A stretch of DNA of 64,000 bases from Deinandra increscens subsp. villosa (lineage: Eukaryota > Streptophyta > Magnoliopsida > Asterales > Asteraceae), in the NCBI GenBank assembly GCA_039602395.1, contig JBCNJP010000024.1:150295-214294 (forward strand). The letters run 5' to 3'. Numbering within the stretch: position 1 is the first letter of the stretch; each line of letters starts with the position of its first letter. This document shows, piece by piece, positions 11,829-22,736 of the stretch. The notes below the pieces were generated by a model. The model did not search any database. It was not told the DNA's origin and saw nothing but the letters and a program-made list of their open reading frames with translations. The translations under genes and the position numbers were made by a program.

Positions 11829-12343
11829 TACGAAAGCTTAGGGAACCTAAATCTAAAGTCAAAAGTCCAAATAACTCAGTTTACGATCCAAATAAAGTGA
11901 TTACGATCCGACAGACTTGTTTACGATCGGGAACAATCGATTACGATCCACGTGGCAATCGCAAACTTAAACCGCCTTAGTTGATCGTGAACACCGTTTA
12001 CGAACACCGATTACGACTCCGTGGGTCGTGAACACCGTTTCCGACAGAAGCAAATCGTAAACACCCCTTTACGACCAAGAAAAATCGTAAACACAAGTAC
12101 AATAGGTCGCAAACACCGGTACAATCGCAAACACCCTTTTTCACAATCGTAAACCACCAATCTTCAACCAAATGTAGTCGTGAACACTTCCAGAACCCAG
12201 AAAATGCGAAGAACAGCAGCTTGCAGACTCGTAAACGCCGAAAAACCTCTCGAAACCTCCAAATCTCGAACTAAAACCCAGAAATACTCTTGAATCAATA
12301 TCGTGAGAGCCTCGAAACAAGGTTTCTTGGCTCATATACCAAT
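11829..12343 (-). other. Leader of element B with repeated TCGTAAAC motifs
   Basis: Region between PBS and gag. It carries repeated variants of TCGTAAAC, TCGTGAAC and TTACGATC over some 450 bp, like the leaders of A (14709-15112) and C (50940-51290). In retroviruses and LTR elements this position holds packaging and dimerisation signals; any such role here is inference. Confidence 0.7.
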
Positions 12344-12772
12344 TGTAGGTCCGAAAAATACCCGAACACACGATATAATGATCTAACACGAGTGCGGAAT
12401 CCTCGTGAGAGATTGATTCAAGAGAAATAGTAGATGAAGAGATTAGATCTTAGAGAAAGATCGAATCTTGAATGGAAATCCGTCTACTATGAAGCTTAGA
12501 ACACCGATCGGAATCACACACACCAACAAGAAATCGTAAATGGTAACTCCCAAAGCTTGGTTAATCATAAACATGAGGTGGTATTTATACCACCTCTTAC
12601 AACCTAATGGGCTAATCATAAACCCAATAAGCCCAATCATAAACCCAAGCCCATGCCCAATCTAATAGTAAACTAGCCTAAACATAATAAAACTAGTCTA
12701 CTAATCTAATGAAACCCTCTAAGCCCAGCCCAACTTATTTAATATTACAAGCCTCATAATCTAGCCTCTACA
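12344..12772 (-). repeat. 5' LTR of element B
   Basis: 429 bp, promoter-bearing copy. The same TATA-like box (complement near 12580-12595) would start transcription toward lower coordinates, into the leader and gag. Right flank is TAGTC, the target duplication. Confidence 0.9.
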
Positions 12773-12777
12773 TAGTC

Positions 12778-14413
12778 ACTTTTGGAGTTGTGACTTTAGG
12801 TATTTCAACCTTCTTCATTTTAGAATCATTTTTCAAAACAGTTTTAGTTACCTTAAGAGGGGTAACTATGGGTTTTTCAGACTTTGGTTGTTTTGAAAAC
12901 TGTTTCTTCACCTGTTTTTGGAAATTTTGGTAACTTGGAAAGCTGTTGTTTTGATTTAAAGATTTTCTTTCAGCTTTGGCAGCGCCCCAATGTTGATCAA
13001 AGGGTTTAACCTTAGGAGCAACAGTCTTCCTTGCCTTAGGTGTTTGCACCATCATTGGCTTAGACTTTACAGACTCCTGAGATGAAACCCTTTGACTTTT
13101 TGGAAAATAGGGTTCATAGGGGCGATAAAGACAGTTTCTAACAATATGACCAGCGATGCCACAATTAAAACAAGTCTGCTTCTTTAGATAGAAGTCAGAC
13201 GTGTACCCATTTGTCTTCGGTGGCTGGTATGGAGCTGGTTTGCCTTGTGTCTGCTTCCTTGCCTTGTCTGCAGCTCCAGATTTGACTTTCTGCTGGTTCC
13301 TTGAAGCCTGAGTAGAACCTGTCCTCATCGTCTTTGTGCTCTCTGGATTTCCTGATGAAGAAGCACCATTCTTGCAACTGAACTTACAACTGCATGAGGC
13401 AACTGAAGAAATGGGAGACACAGCTACTCCCTTGAGTTTTTCATTCTTCACTCCAGCCGTTGGTTTCATACTCGGATGCTTGATGGTGATCTTTGGCCTC
13501 TCAACTTTAGGTTCACTTATCACTCCATCGGTTATACCCTTGAACTTGGAGGAGAAGGATGGTAATTCATATCCTACATCTGGTTCTTGGTCAAACATTG
13601 ATCCAGATGTCATAAAGATCTTCCCCTCAGGCCGTGTCGTCAAGATCACCTTTTCTCTTTTGACTTCGTCAATTACTTTGAAGCATGGGGTTTCAATTTT
13701 AGGGTATGGTTTCAACTCTATCCCAGCCTCATCAGACTTAGAGTTGTGACATCTGTTATACTCCTGGCACTCGGCATCATCTCTTGATACGTCCTCTATT
13801 CTCCCTTCACCATATGTCATGTTTGCCTCGTTGTCTATTTCCTCTTGAGTCAATGGTGTAGTTCCTCACTAAGAAGTATTCCTACAATGTCTCTGGGAAC
13901 TGGTGGAGGAATGATGTTGTTTGCAGACAGAGACTTATCAGACTTTTCTGACCCACACCCAGTTTTATCTTTCCCAACTTGACCAGTCACAACAGCATGT
14001 GACAATTCCTTTCCAGCATCGAGCATTCTTTTGTTTCTTTCCTGATTGCAATCATACTTGACCTGCAGCTCATCAAATTTTTGTTGCAGTTCAGTTAATT
14101 TCTGTGTAAGCTCAGATATCTCAATCCTAGCCCGATCATATAAGATAGTCTTCTCCGTTGCTAGCTTCTGATATTTCTCAATGTCTCGTTTCTGAGCTTT
14201 TACCTTCTCCTCATTCTTTTGCCATCTACCCTTAAAATAATTCCTCTCGCATTTTGTCTCAAATAATTCTATCAGATAATTTTTACAAATTTGCCTAAGT
14301 CCAGGAATTATACGAGCAAAAGTAGGATTGGGGCATATCTCAGTATTGTCAACTTCAGCTGCGAAATCATCCTTGTTCTCAACCAAATTATTTTCTTCAA
14401 CCACTGAACTCAT
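12778..14413 (-). pseudogene. Gag of element A, main part (deletion and insertion)
   Basis: Reads from the ATG complement at 14411-14413 (MSSVVEEN...) through the same ICPNPTFARIIPGL motif and coiled coil as element B. Near 13856 a deletion of about 67 bp relative to B, at a GGA microhomology, shifts the frame; the downstream frame is open again from 13853 to 12778 and keeps the zinc knuckle CFNCGIAGHIVRNC. The gene is then cut by element B. Both breaks make it non-functional as a single protein. The N-terminal part is closer to element C than to B (for example the phrase ELFETKCERNYFKGRWQKN and the extra FDELQVK segment). Confidence 0.85.
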
Positions 14414-14708
14414 TTTCTTAATTAGATATGCAGCTTCTGAAAATTTAGAAAAATCGGCAAAAACGGCAAAATCGGCAAAAGTACTATTCAAAGAATAGTG
14501 TCAAAAACTTAAAACGCGAAAACGGAGGCCTTCGGAGTGGAATTTGTAGGTCCAAACGAGCTCCCCTGGACGTTAGTCCGGGGTAATTCTGGGGCTCAGT
14601 GTCACGAACGTCGTGTTCAAGTTTGAGCTTCTAACTTCAAACGAGTCAAAAGTTACGTCCGTTTCCGTGAAAGTGTGAAAAAATGACTTTTTGCCGCAAA
14701 CCCTGTTT

Positions 14709-15112
14709 CCGATCGTAAACCCTGTTTACGATCGTAAACACCTCCGGGTCGTAAACAACGATCGTGAACTTCTGTTTCCGATCAAACTAGAATCGTAAAC
14801 ACTTAAACCGCCTAAAAGAATCGTAAACATGATTACGATCCTCGATTACGACCAACACAATCGTAAACACCCGTTTCCGATGAAAAATTGTCGTAAACAC
14901 CAATTCCGATCCTGCAAAGTCGTAAACTCCGATTACGACAACAAGTACAGTCGTAAACACACTTTGCTCGATCGTAAACACGATAAAAATCGAGTCTTGA
15001 ACTCGTAAACACCCAAATGATGAAGATCTTCAACAGAAACAGTCGTAAACACCCAGAAAACCCAGAAAAACGATCGTGAACTCAAAGAACAGCAGCAGCA
15101 GTGATCGTAAAC
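14709..15112 (-). repeat. Thirteen dispersed TCGTAAAC motifs in the leader of element A
   Basis: Reading the plus strand I count 13 exact TCGTAAAC octamers in about 400 bp, spaced irregularly (roughly 15-55 bp), mostly extended to TCGTAAACACC, with further one-base variants (TCGTGAAC, GATTACGA). The spacing is not a regular tandem repeat. The same word occurs in the 452-bp LTR of A (for example near 15393 and 15449). Confidence 0.85.
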
Positions 15113-15219
15113 ACCAACACAGCCTTTGAATCTTCAAAAACTCGAACTATAACCCAGAAAACAGCTTGAATCAATATCGTGAGAGCCTCGAATCACTGAT
15201 TCTTGGCTCTGATACCAAT

Positions 15220-15671
15220 TGTAGGTCCTGAAACAACAACTAATCACGATATTTTAATCACAAACGAGTGCGGAATCCTCGTTTATGATTGATTCAAGAT
15301 AGAGAAGAGAAGTAACACGAAGAATACGATGATTAAACGTTAAAAACTTGATCTTTGCACACAAGAAAACTTGTCGGGTACAAAACCACTAATCGTAAAC
15401 TCTCTTCTCTCGTATACGATCGTAAACACCAAATGGCTCTCTTAGAAATCGTAAACCAGCATCCCCTAATGAGGAGGTCAAGTGGGGTTTATATAGGCAC
15501 CCCAATGGGTTTACTATTGGGCCCCTTGTGGATCATAAACCCAATAGTAAACCCAAACCCAATCATAAACTAGCCTAAATACAATAGCAAACTAGCCTAT
15601 GATTCTAATGAAACCCTCTAAGCCCAGCCCAACTTATTTAATATTACAAGCCTCATAATCTAGCCTCTACA
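15220..15671 (-). repeat. 5' LTR of element A
   Basis: 452 bp. The primer-binding site (complement of TGGTATCAGAGC) lies just to the left at about 15204-15217. To the right, copia element 1 integrase sequence resumes directly, without a matching short target duplication on the far side, so the insertion was accompanied by loss of host sequence. Confidence 0.85.
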
Positions 15672-16945
15672 GCCCTGCCCCTGTGGTGGGAGGACAACAC
15701 TTTCGATTCTTTATCCTATTTGTTGATGACTGCACCCGAATGACTTGGGTTTATTTCTTAAAACACAAGTCAGAAGTGTACGATAAATTCACAAATTTCT
15801 ACACCTTGATTAAAACTTAGTTCCAAACGAATATCCAAGTTATTCGATCTGACAATGGGGGGGGGGGGGGGAATTTGTTAACACAAACATGAAACAATTC
15901 TTGGACTCCCAAGGAATTATTCATCAAGCCTCATGTGTTCACACACCCGAACAGAACGGGGTTGTTGAACGAAAAAAAACAGAATCATTTTAGAAATCAC
16001 TCGGGCATTAATGCTCGAGTCTCACGTTCCGAAAAGCTTTTGGCCTGAAGCTGTCGCCACCGCCACCTACCTAATTAACAGACTCCCAACCAGAATCCTC
16101 AAACTCAAAACCCTAATCCAAACTCTTGCCGAGTCCACGCAAATTCCCCCACCTCTCACCCTTCAACCAAGAATCTTCGAATGCTCGGTCTTTATCCACA
16201 TACCAAAAAGTCAAAGATCGAATCTTGAACCTTGTGCTGAGAAATATGTGTTTGTTGGATACGGGGTCAACCAAAAAGGGTACCGGTGCTATAACCCCAA
16301 AACAAAACATATTCATACAAGTATGAATTGTGACATCCTCGAGACTGAATTTACTATTCCCAACACAGTGGTCAGGGGGAGAGTGAGGAACTTGACCCCC
16401 TGAGTTGGGTTACGACCACCATGATACCCGAAGAGAGTCATAGTACTATTAGTAAGTCACCACAGACCGCAGAACAAGAGGAAATCGTCTCAAGTGCCAC
16501 AACCTCCGAACACACCCACCTGATCAACCAGGTAAGTACTCCTGAAACACCCGAAAATCTCATACATAGTTCTAACCATACTCATGAGGTGACAGGAAAT
16601 GAAGAGATAGAAAATGAGGAGAGAGAGGTGACAGGAAATGAAGAGACAGAAAATGAGGAAAGAAATGAGGCTCCGGTCCCCGAGACTAATACGTACGTTC
16701 TGCCACCTAGGACAAACATGGGTGTTCCTCCAAAGAGATATTCTCCATAGAAAGTTACCCGCGGGGGCAGATACCCAATGGCAAACATTGCGAATGGGAA
16801 CCTCTCAAGAGACGCCCAAGCATTTAAGGATGCTCTATACGCAGAAAAGACACCAACCACAATTGAACAAGCCCTAAAATCAAAGAAGTGGAAGGAAGCC
16901 ATGGAGTATGAGATGGAGGCCCTGGTGAAGAATGATACATGGAAA
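15672..16945 (+). pseudogene. Integrase and start of reverse transcriptase of Ty1/copia element 1
   Basis: Resumption of the copia element interrupted at about 4047. The integrase core is recognisable: ...FILFVDDCTRMTWVYFLKHKS near 15700-15775, then the DNGGEF region around a run of G (15857-15871) that disturbs the frame, then QNGVVERK near 15953-15980. A linker frame (16011-16403) has the FWPEAVATATYLINRLPT and KYVFVGY phrases of the copia integrase C-terminal side. From about 16751 the sequence matches the first RT segment (KSKKWKEAMEYEMEALVKNDTW) and stops abruptly at about 16945, where CACTA sequence begins. Several frameshifts and stops; not functional. Confidence 0.85.
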
Positions 16946-17472
16946 AAATGATACATCAGAGCAGTGTCAGGTGGAGGAGCAGCAGCAATACAATGTACAA
17001 GTCAGTTAAAAATATGGTTATGGTTTAGAGGTATCCCTTTAGAAAAAAGCAACTCTCTAAACTTCTTAGTTATTTAGAATATAGTTTGTGAAAAACTTGA
17101 ATAGTTGTATACAATGAATTATTTTGTTTTATATATGAAATGTATTATTTTGCTATAATTGTATTTTATTATGAATTTAATTGTCATTTATTGTGGAAAC
17201 TAGTGATTCTATAAAATTATTTTTTAAAAATTTTTTTTTTAAAAACCATGACACGCATTTTTGCGTGTCATCTCCCTTTATGACGGGAGCTTTCTTGACA
17301 CATACATTTATGACGCGCGATGCGCATCATAAATGCGCATCATAAGCCGATGACGCGTTTTTGCGTGTCGTAAAAATTTACGACGGTGGATACAATGACA
17401 GGCTTTTGCGCGTCATCTAAGGGCTTTTATGACGCGCATTGCGCGTCATTAAAACCTTTTTTTGTAGTAGTG
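16946..17472 (+). mobile_element. 3' end of a CACTA (En/Spm) transposon
   Basis: The right tip is TTTGTAGTAGTG (17461-17472), the reverse of the CACTACTACAAA terminus of plant CACTA elements. The 200 bp before it hold inverted and direct subterminal repeats of the type TTTTGCGTGTCAT and ATGACGCGCATTGCGCG, the typical transposase-binding arrays. At the left, bases 16951-17008 read as a short Gln-rich protein C-terminus (EQCQVEEQQQYNVQVS, stop), plausibly the end of the transposase gene. The 5' part is missing: the left edge abuts copia element 1. The right tip is inserted into the RNase H end of copia element 2. Confidence 0.85.
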
Positions 17473-18820
17473 GTATCACATGGCTCCAGTTTGATTTCTC
17501 CATCTTCGACAAGACTCCGAATGTAATGAAACTTGATCTTGATGTGTTTGGTGCGTCTGTGAAATGCTAGATTTTCGGTCATGAATATTGTGGAACGATT
17601 GTCGCACCAAATAGTAGTAGCTGCTCTTTGTTCTTGCTTTAAATCGACAAGCATTTTTCTCAACCACACTGCCTGACATGCCCCTTCAGCAGCAGAAATA
17701 TATTCGGCTTCAATAGATGATAGTGCAACAACCTCTTGTTGCTTTGAACTCCATGACACTGCAGCTGATCCAATAGAGAATACACTAGCCGAAATGCTTT
17801 TCATGTCATCGAAAGACCCAGCCCAATCACTGTCTGTGTATCCTGCAAGTGTCACTTCTGGTCCATGTTCGTACCACAACCCATATTCTGATGTACCAGC
17901 TAAATACCTTAGAATGCGTTTAACAGCTCCATAGTGATGATTAGAGGGTTTGTGCATGAACCTTGATAAAATGCCGACCGCATATCCTATGTCTGGCCTG
18001 GTATGAGTTAAGTAAATTAAGCCTCCAACCAAGCTCCTGTATCTGTAGGCATCAGTGAATTCTTCTTCATCTTGAACTTTAAATTTGTCATTCACATTCA
18101 TTGGGGTAGCTGATGGCTTGCATTTTAGCATGCCAAACTTCTTCAACAGATCTGTAGTATATTTCTTTTGAGCAAGAAAGATACCTTTGGGTGTTTGCTC
18201 TACCTCCAAACCCAAAAAATACTTTAACTTGCCAATGTCAGTCATATCAAACTCTTTAATCATTTTTTCTTTGAACTCTTCAGTCAAGGTCTTGGATGAA
18301 CTTGTGTATATGATGTCATCAACATACACACAAATAACAATAAAGTCAGCACCTTTTCCATGTTTGACATACATAGTTGGTTCATTCATACTTCTTTCAT
18401 AGCCATGTGTTGTCAAGTAGCTATCAATTCTGCTGTACCAGGCTCTTGGAGCTTGCTTTAGCCCGTATAAGGCTTTATGAAGCCTATACACTTTACTTTC
18501 GTTGCCCTTAACTTCAAACCCTGGCAGCTGCACAATATAAACTTCCTCTTCCAAGTACCCATTTAAAAAGGCAGACTTAACATCAAATTGATAAACTATC
18601 CAACATACTGAGCAGCTATAGATAGAACAAGTCGTATTGTTTCAAACCTGGCCACTGATGAAAACGTTTCTTCATAGTCTATACCATACTCCTGTACATA
18701 GCCCTTTGCCACAAGTCTCGCTTTGTGTTTGAGTGTTTCTCCATTGGCACCTTTCTTAAGCTTGAAGAGCCATTTAAGTCCGATGGGAGTCTTTCCAGCA
18801 GGGAGGTCACATAGATCCAT
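17473..18820 (-). pseudogene. Reverse transcriptase and RNase H of copia element 2
   Basis: Two overlapping frames (18820-18596, 18554-17473). The RT has IGLKWLFKLKK, ARLVAKGYVQEYGIDYEETF, LYGLKQAPRAWY and the catalytic YVDD box (VCVYVDDIIYTSS). The RNase H shows AGYTDSDWAG, ALSSIEAEYISAAE and the IWCDNRST motif typical of copia. The coding sequence ends at PCDT where CACTA DNA begins (17472). Frameshifts at about 18800 (from the integrase frame) and 18570 make it non-functional. Confidence 0.92.
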
Positions 18821-20169
18821 GTTTCATGCTTTTCAATGGACTCTAATTCAGATTTCATGGCTTGCCTCCACTCCTCTTGCTTCACGGCTTCTTGGAGGGT
18901 GACAGGAGTTATTAAAGATAGGGCAAGTTGACATATTTCTAGATTTTCAATAGGCTCACAGGAGTCATAGATATCATCTAAACTCCTTAGTCTGACTGGT
19001 GTGTTGCTCTTAATTGGGGCGCCACAAGTAGAGTTGCTTGAACTTTTGTCACTGCTGGGAGTACATGGAGTGTTTGTGTTAGACCCACTTGACATACTTG
19101 TTGGGCTTTCACCAGGTTCACTGGCCTCACTTTCTTCATAGTGAGTTTCTGAGTGTAAGGCACCAGTGGGTATTCCATCATTCTGTATAGCTCCTTCCAT
19201 CCATTTTGATTTCTCATCGAATACCACATTTTTACTTATAATAATGGTCTTCTTTGTGATATCAAGTAGTCTATATGCTTTAGACTGGGGGCAGTAACCA
19301 ACAAATACACATTTTGTTGATTTAGAATCCAATTTCTTCCTTTGTTGGGAGGGCTTAATACTGTATGCAATACTTCCAAACACTTTCAAGTGACTAACAG
19401 ACGACTTCTCTCCATACCAAATTTCATATGGAGTTTTATCTTCAACTGCTTTAGTAGGAGAAAGATTCATCAAGTATACTGCTGTTGCGACTGCTTCACC
19501 CCAGAAGTGGTCGCTTAAATTTTTGCTCTTCAACATGCCCCTAGCTCTTTCCATTATGGTTCGATTTTTCCTCTTTGCCACCCCGTTTTGTTCAGGGGTA
19601 TATGGGGCAGTGAGGGCTCTGTGTATGCCATGTTCTTCACAGAATACGTTGAAGGCATTTGACAAGAACTCCCCACCTCTATCTTTTCTTAATGTAGCAA
19701 TCCTCTGACCAATTTCATTCTCTACTTTAGCTTTAAAAATCTTAAACTTGTTAAGTGCATCACTTTTTCTTGACAAAAAGTAAACCCATGACATTCTACT
19801 AAAGTCATCAGTGAATAAAATAAAGTAAGAATTACCTCCAAAGGACTTGATAGACATAGGGCCACATAAGTCTGAGTGAACTAGTTCCAAGGCTCTGGTT
19901 GCTCTTGTAGCATGTTTAGGAAAAACTTTCTTTGTTTGCTTTCCATAAATGCAGCCTTCACATAACTCCAAACTTGAAATATGAGGTAATCCATAGACCA
20001 TGCTTTTCTCGTACAGTTGCTTTAGACCAACTTCATGCAAGTGGCCATATCTTTGGTGGCATACTTGAGTATCTTCCTTTTTCACAGCAGCTAGGACATT
20101 AGGCATACTATTCACTTTTAATGGATTAAAATGAAAAGTATTATTTTTACTCATCTCCACTGTACTCAC
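18821..20169 (-). pseudogene. Pre-integrase and integrase of copia element 2
   Basis: Opens with the zinc-binding pre-integrase segment (CHQRYGHLHEVGLKQL ... CEGCIYGKQ). The catalytic core follows with D in LVHSDLCGPM, D in LFTDDFSRMSWVYFL and the RGGEFLSNAF / PYTPEQNGVAKRKN region containing the expected Glu. The integrase C-terminal side (YEIWYGEKSSVSHLKVFGS, TKCVFVGYC) and a Ser/Thr-rich linker come next, then the first RT segment (EEWRQAMKSELESIEKHETW). The frame is open for about 440 codons, so decay is limited to a few indels. Confidence 0.9.
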
Positions 20170-20192
20170 TATCTCTCCACTACTTTTGTTTC

Positions 20193-21366
20193 TTATGGTG
20201 CCCCATCATCAAATAACAATGCATAACCCCCTCTCATTAATTGTCCTACACTTAGGAGGTTGAATCCTAAGTCTGGTGAATATTGCACATCACATAGACT
20301 TTTGTACTTTCCACCATCAACTTCAACTTGGACTTTTCCTTTTCCTTCCACAGAGATACTTTTTCCATTTCCCATTTTTACTTGAAGTTGCTTGGTTCCA
20401 TCAAAGTCTTTGAACCATGATCTTTTTCCACTCATATGATTAGAACATCCCGAGTCCAAGTACCATAACTCATTGTCACTCGATTCCATACCTCCTACTG
20501 CCATGAAGAGCCTCTCGTCTTCTTCTTCTTCTTCATTATCAAGTGCCACTTGTGCTTGAGGCTCGCTCCAACAATCTGCTTTCACATGGCCAAATTTGTT
20601 ACAATTGTAACATTGGATGGTTCTCCTTCCTCTTCCACTGAATCGGCCTCGTCCTCTACCTCGACCACCACGTGCACCTCCTCTTCCACGTGATCTACCA
20701 TATGTGGGTCGATCATCTTCTCTGTTAACTGCCTGAAATGCTTGTTCTTCCACGGGAGCTTCCACACCCCTATTGAACCATGTTTCATGAGCTTGTAGTG
20801 AGCCCATGAGTTGGTCAAAAGTTAGTATGGTGAGGTCCTTTGATTCTTCTATGGCAGTTACAACATGATCCCATCGCACAGTTAGGCTTCTTAATACCTT
20901 TTCGATCACTGTTTGATCTGAGATAGTTTCACCATACGACCTCTTCTGGTTTACTATCTTCATCATCCTTGATAGGTAATCTGCAATGGGTTTCTCCCTC
21001 TTTCATCAGCATGGTCTCGAATTCTCTCCTTAGTCCCTGTAGCTTCACGACACGCACCTTCGAGTCACCTTGGTACTCAGTTTGAAGAAGAGTCCAAGCT
21101 TGTTTCGAAGTGGTAGCTGCTGCAATGCGTGAGAATATCTCATCATGCACGGCTTGTTGGATCAGTGACAAGGCCCTGGCGTCCTTTCTCTTGTTATCTT
21201 TCAACTTGGTTCGATCTGTGTCTGTCTCATTGAACCCGTTAGACACATACTCCCAAAGATCTTGAGACATGAGTATAGTCTTCATTCTTATGCTCCAAAA
21301 TTCATAGCCGTCGCCCTTGAAGATGGGTAATGGAGGTAGGGACATTGTTGCTTGAGCATTCGCCAT
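20193..21366 (-). pseudogene. Gag and protease of copia element 2
   Basis: The likely start is the ATG complement at 21364-21366 (MANAQATMSLPPLPIFKG), just inside the primer-binding site. The copia gag motif YEFWSIRMKTILMSQDLWEYV follows. A one-base shift near 20990 moves to the second frame, which carries an Arg/Gly-rich stretch, a CCHC zinc knuckle (CYNCNKFGHVKADC), an acidic stretch and the aspartic protease site LDSGCSNHM. The frame is lost again near 20190 before pre-integrase. Confidence 0.9.
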
Positions 21367-21422
21367 AGCAGAAGACCAAAGAGGAAGTGATGTATAGTAA
21401 CAACCTTGCTCTGATACCAAAA

Positions 21423-21690
21423 TGATGGATCAGAGGAATATATTTACGTATGATCTTTTAGAGAAAGTGAAACTCAAAACAAATTCATATACTTTATTGA
21501 AGAGACATAGCAGCCTTAAATAGGCACACAAACAAGACTGACGTGCAGCCGGAAATAAAGCAACAACCCTAACAACTTCCTATAAACTAGAAAATAAACA
21601 AAGGACTCGGTAAACCAAAGACTGCTTCACTTTATTCTTCCACGTGCAAGTTGAGTGCAACGGTCACTAGATTTGGATCACATTTTAACA
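21423..21690 (-). repeat. 5' LTR of copia element 2
   Basis: 268 bp. In transcription sense it begins TGTTAAAATGTGATCC and ends GATCCATCA, followed after a short spacer by TTGGTATCAGAG, the initiator tRNA-Met primer-binding site (complement at 21409-21420). The outer flank is GGCAT; the partner target site was lost with the 3' end. Confidence 0.85.
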
Positions 21691-22736
21691 GGCATCACTC
21701 CGGATAAGTTTATTATCAAACATGATCTCCGAATAGAATCAAAACCGGACGATCCTGGACGCTAGCCTTGGCCTGATGTCATTACAAAGCAAAACCAGAC
21801 AAAGCTCCGGAGGATAAACTCCTTCAGATTTTAATACTCGCCGGAGGGTGATTTTATGTCCGGACAACGGTTCGTTCCCGAAGGTCCAGCATCAACGACC
21901 ACCGAACTTTCCGGGCATTTATTTTTCTCCAGCGGAACTAACGCGAAACTCATTGTACATCAATGGTGACATATATATCATGGTGACATTATTTATTTGG
22001 ACACCGACTATTTGGCCGAACGGCCATTCCTACCCAGGTGGTTTCTCCTCGGATGACCGGCAGAACCCTCGTTAGATATGTTACAGATCCGGAAGGCATT
22101 TCGCTTAACACTCCAGTCGGATTCCAACTTCTGCCAGACGATATTTATTTAGCCTGGCGACGATATACGGCGAACATGAAACAATAATACATTCTGACAT
22201 AAACTCCTGTCCGAACCATCGTCAGTCTCGCCGGATGGCATCTACTACCGACCTCATGTTTTCTGAACAGGTCGTAGTAACTTTCGGAACGATGGCTTAT
22301 CTGGGTAACTGGGTTTTCCTATACCGCACCGCCTCCACCGGACCACACCCGCTCGGCTCCGGTTATGTCTGCTTCGGTTGCACCCGCTTCGGACGTCGTC
22401 AATTTTGAGTCAAAACATTTATACGATATGGATTTTGATGAGTTTGCTTCAAGGCATTAAGGTGGGGGGTATGTCTCGGCATACCCCTCGGCAACCTTGC
22501 GGCGACCATACCCCCCCCCCCCCACACACACACACACTCGGCATCCCCTTCTCGGCGTCCCCCTCACCCAATTTCGACGTATTGTTGCCGAGATACTTAC
22601 CCCCTTTTCGACCGTTACCTCTTTTTTTTTAATAAATTTCAAACACTAAATATAATCTCCCATATCTCATAAAAAATTTATACCTTTATACTTCAATTTA
22701 TTCTCATAAAAAAACTACTTTTTTTTTCTCTCAAAC
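21691..22736. other. Non-coding DNA, unassigned
   Basis: No gene seen. Bases 21691-22400 are relatively CCGGA-rich and read like the LTR or non-coding part of an old retroelement, but no pair of repeats shows it. A C-run followed by (CA)n lies at about 22503-22538. Bases 22640-22736 are AT-rich and directly precede the Harbinger transposase ATG. Confidence 0.4.

Larger units (their letters stand above)
6929..12772 (-). mobile_element. Complete gag-only LTR retrotransposon, element B
   Basis: 5844 bp, minus strand, inserted into the gag region of element A. LTRs at 6929-7357 and 12344-12772 are 429 bp each and appear identical by reading, which implies a very recent insertion. A perfect 5-bp target duplication TAGTC flanks it (6924-6928, 12773-12777). 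The PBS region left of 12344 reads CTCATATACCAATT, one or two changes from the initiator tRNA-Met complement seen in the other copies. Internal order: leader 12343-11829 with repeated TCGTAAAC motifs, an intact gag ORF 11828-9978, then a non-coding 3' region 9977-7358. Structurally a TR-GAG or LARD-like non-autonomous retrotransposon. Confidence 0.92.
4247..15671 (-). mobile_element. Gag-only LTR retrotransposon, element A (host of element B)
   Basis: Minus-strand element with LTRs at 4247-4698 and 15220-15671 (452 bp each, begin TGTAGGTCC and end CTCTACA on the plus strand). The primer-binding site for initiator tRNA-Met (complement GCTCTGATACCA) adjoins the right LTR, so that is the 5' LTR. 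The two LTRs appear to differ at only a few positions, for example near 4333 and 4651. Internal order in transcription sense: leader 15219-14414, gag 14413-12778, insertion of element B, gag tail 6923-6720, then about 2 kb non-coding to the 3' LTR. No protease, integrase, reverse transcriptase or RNase H is present, so the element is non-autonomous. Without B and its duplicated target it is about 5.6 kb. Confidence 0.85.
17473..21690 (-). mobile_element. Ty1/copia element 2, 3'-truncated by CACTA
   Basis: Minus-strand element with its 5' LTR at 21423-21690 and all polyprotein domains in the copia order gag, protease, integrase, RT, RNase H. The 3' end of RNase H, the 3' non-coding region and the 3' LTR are missing because the CACTA tip joins at 17472. 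At least four frameshifts break the coding region (about 20990, 20190, 18800 and 18570). Confidence 0.92.
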
